Part shown: positions 6,055-7,079 of the stretch, piece after piece
How the letters are laid out: the number at the start of each line of letters is the position of its first letter
Numbering within the stretch: position 1 is the first letter of the stretch
Assembly: GCA_003695725.1 (NCBI GenBank)
Contig: RFHX01000105.1
Location: 1 to 7,079, forward strand
Direction of reading: 5' to 3'
Source: J061 sp003695725 [NCBI: Candidatus Schekmanbacteria bacterium]
Lineage (GTDB): Bacteria; Schekmanbacteria; GWA2-38-11
DNA length: 7,079 nucleotides
Notes under the pieces: model-generated
What the model was told of the DNA's origin: nothing
Database searches by the model: none
The model's input: the letters and a program-made list of their open reading frames with translations, nothing else
Translations under genes and position numbers: made by a program

Positions 6055-7079
6055 TTATCTAACTGCTGTTACTCCCTTTGTATCAACCTTCTTTTCTATA
6101 TAGTCACAACGAAGACATCTCTCGCATTCACGGAGAGCATCTTCTTTCCTCAATGCAAGTTCGACTTCTACATCCTTCCTCCTTTCCGTCACCGGTACAG
6201 TTGGAGCTTCGATACGCTCAAAAGGCGCAGGTGCAGACCTCAAATTATAGGGCACAGTGTCTTCATAAGGTTCAAGCCAAAAACAGGCAGAACGTTCTTC
6301 TTTCGGCAAATCTCGGGATAAATACTTATTGATTGAAACAGCTGCTTTTTCTCCTGAGCCGACTGCATCAGCAATTGTAGCAGGGCCTGTTACAACATCT
6401 CCTCCTGCAAAGACATCTTCAACAGTTGTTTTCATCTCATGGTCAGCATAGATATAGCCGGTGTAGGAAAGTCCTATGCCGCTGTCCTTCATAATGGTCT
6501 CAGCATCGATTTTCTGCCCAATCGCCGCTATAACTGTGTTAGTTTCAACTTCAAAGTCTTCTCCCTCGACAGGCACAGACCTCCTTCTACCATTGAGGTC
6601 ATAACCTTTTATTTCCATCTTGCCGCAGATTAGTTTCTTTACCTTACCACTTTCACCAACAATCTTTAATGGTCGTGCAAGAAATAAAAATTTTATTCCC
6701 TCTTTTTCTGCTTCTTTAATCTCGTCTTTAATAGCTGGCATCTCTTCGCGGTCACGTCTGTAAATTATAGTAACATCAGAACCCAACCTGAAAGCCGTAC
6801 GCGCCGCATCTATAGCCGCATTTCCTCCTCCTATGACGGAAACCTTTTTCCCAAGATTTGGCTCGATTCCCTTTCTAAAATCTTTAAGCAAATCCCAAGC
6901 CTGAATTACTCCGTCTAAATCTTCTCCTTCTATGCCAAGTGGCGTTGGTGATTGAGCCCCTATTGCAATATAAAATGCTTTGTATCCTTCTTTTCGCAAC
7001 TCGTTCAAAGAGATATCCTTCCCAACTTCACAATTGAGCTTGAGTTCAATGCCTGTGCTCAATATGAAATCGATATCCC
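6055..7079 (-). CDS. GltD-like FAD/NAD(P)-binding oxidoreductase, C-terminal part (5' end outside window)
   Basis: Flavoprotein of the glutamate-synthase small-subunit (GltD) superfamily. Such proteins pass electrons between NAD(P)H, FAD and Fe-S partners in the cytoplasm. Residues are numbered from a TTG at 7062, but the frame stays open to the window edge and the codons before it still fit the family (DIDFIL...), so that TTG is internal and the gene is partial. Visible parts: the end of the first FAD half (YIAIGAQ, 31-37), an NAD(P)-binding Rossmann motif GGGNAAIDAAR (78-88) followed by YRRDREEMPA (101-110), AAIGQ (179-183), and the second FAD motif FAGGDVVTGPATIADAVGSG (218-237). A tail of about 80 residues ends in C313xxC316xxC319, like the EAxRCLxCD tails of GltD-like proteins that work with Fe-S modules. 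No fourth cysteine follows. The true partner and substrate are unknown; real glutamate synthase activity is unlikely to be provable from this part alone. The superfamily call is firm. Confidence 0.9.
   Translation of the reverse strand, partial: DIDFILSTGIELKLNCEVGKDISLNELRKEGYKAFYIAIGAQSPTPLGIEGEDLDGVIQAWDLLKDFRKGIEPNLGKKVSVIGGGNAAIDAARTAFRLGSDVTIIYRRDREEMPAIKDEIKEAEKEGIKFLFLARPLKIVGESGKVKKLICGKMEIKGYDLNGRRRSVPVEGEDFEVETNTVIAAIGQKIDAETIMKDSGIGLSYTGYIYADHEMKTTVEDVFAGGDVVTGPATIADAVGSGEKAAVSINKYLSRDLPKEERSACFWLEPYEDTVPYNLRSAPAPFERIEAPTVPVTERRKDVEVELALRKEDALRECERCLRCDYIEKKVDTKGVTAVR

Noticed and set aside
7060-7062. TTG at 7062 as the start of the GltD-like gene
   Set aside because: The frame remains open upstream to the window edge, the residues there continue the family pattern, and most of the N-terminal FAD domain would otherwise be missing.

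Overview
All six supported genes in this window lie on the minus strand, so transcription runs from high to low coordinates. The DNA is AT-rich, spacers are short, ribosome sites are strong AGGAGG-type, and one start is TTG. The gene content is flavin plus iron-sulfur redox enzymes: a GltD-like flavoprotein, two COG0277-type FAD oxidases and a CCG-domain HdrD/GlcF-like protein. This suits an anaerobic or facultatively anaerobic bacterium. The FAD and Fe-S proteins remind me of those in Desulfobacterota and similar anaerobes, but this is an impression from memory; no marker gene fixes the taxonomy. No RNA gene, mobile element, CRISPR array or phage gene is visible.

Layout in transcription order. 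(1) 7079-6055: the C-terminal part of a GltD-like FAD/NAD(P)-dependent oxidoreductase, cut by the window edge. (2) 6019-5453: a 188-residue cysteine-containing protein of unknown function, 35 bases downstream. (3) A clear intrinsic terminator at about 5405-5369. (4) 5272-4709: a 187-residue paralogue of gene 2, about 40% identical by hand alignment. (5) A 272-base gap with a candidate sigma70-type promoter and an AT-rich 14-bp hairpin. (6) A tight three-gene operon: FAD oxidase (4436-2985, TTG start), two-CCG-domain Fe-S protein (2968-1715) and a second FAD oxidase (1697-171), with gaps of only 16 and 17 bases. (7) 170 bases of AT-rich sequence with no gene.

The trio probably forms one dehydrogenase complex, comparable in logic to glycolate oxidase GlcDEF or D-lactate dehydrogenase plus HdrD-like partners: the FAD subunits oxidise an organic acid or alcohol, or handle bound flavin, and the Fe-S subunit passes electrons on. 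The substrate cannot be read from the sequence. The two FAD proteins differ from each other, and both lack the usual glycine-rich FAD loop and the HxGDGNxH motif of GlcD/D-LDH. The partial GltD-like protein could link a neighbouring system to NAD(P)H.

The least explained part is the pair of small paralogues with four shared cysteines and the shared core GHxFPSIPQRLxE, separated by a terminator and flanked by redox genes. Their C-terminal cysteine pattern faintly recalls V4R-type ligand-binding domains or ATC-hydrolase-like proteins, but I cannot assign a function.
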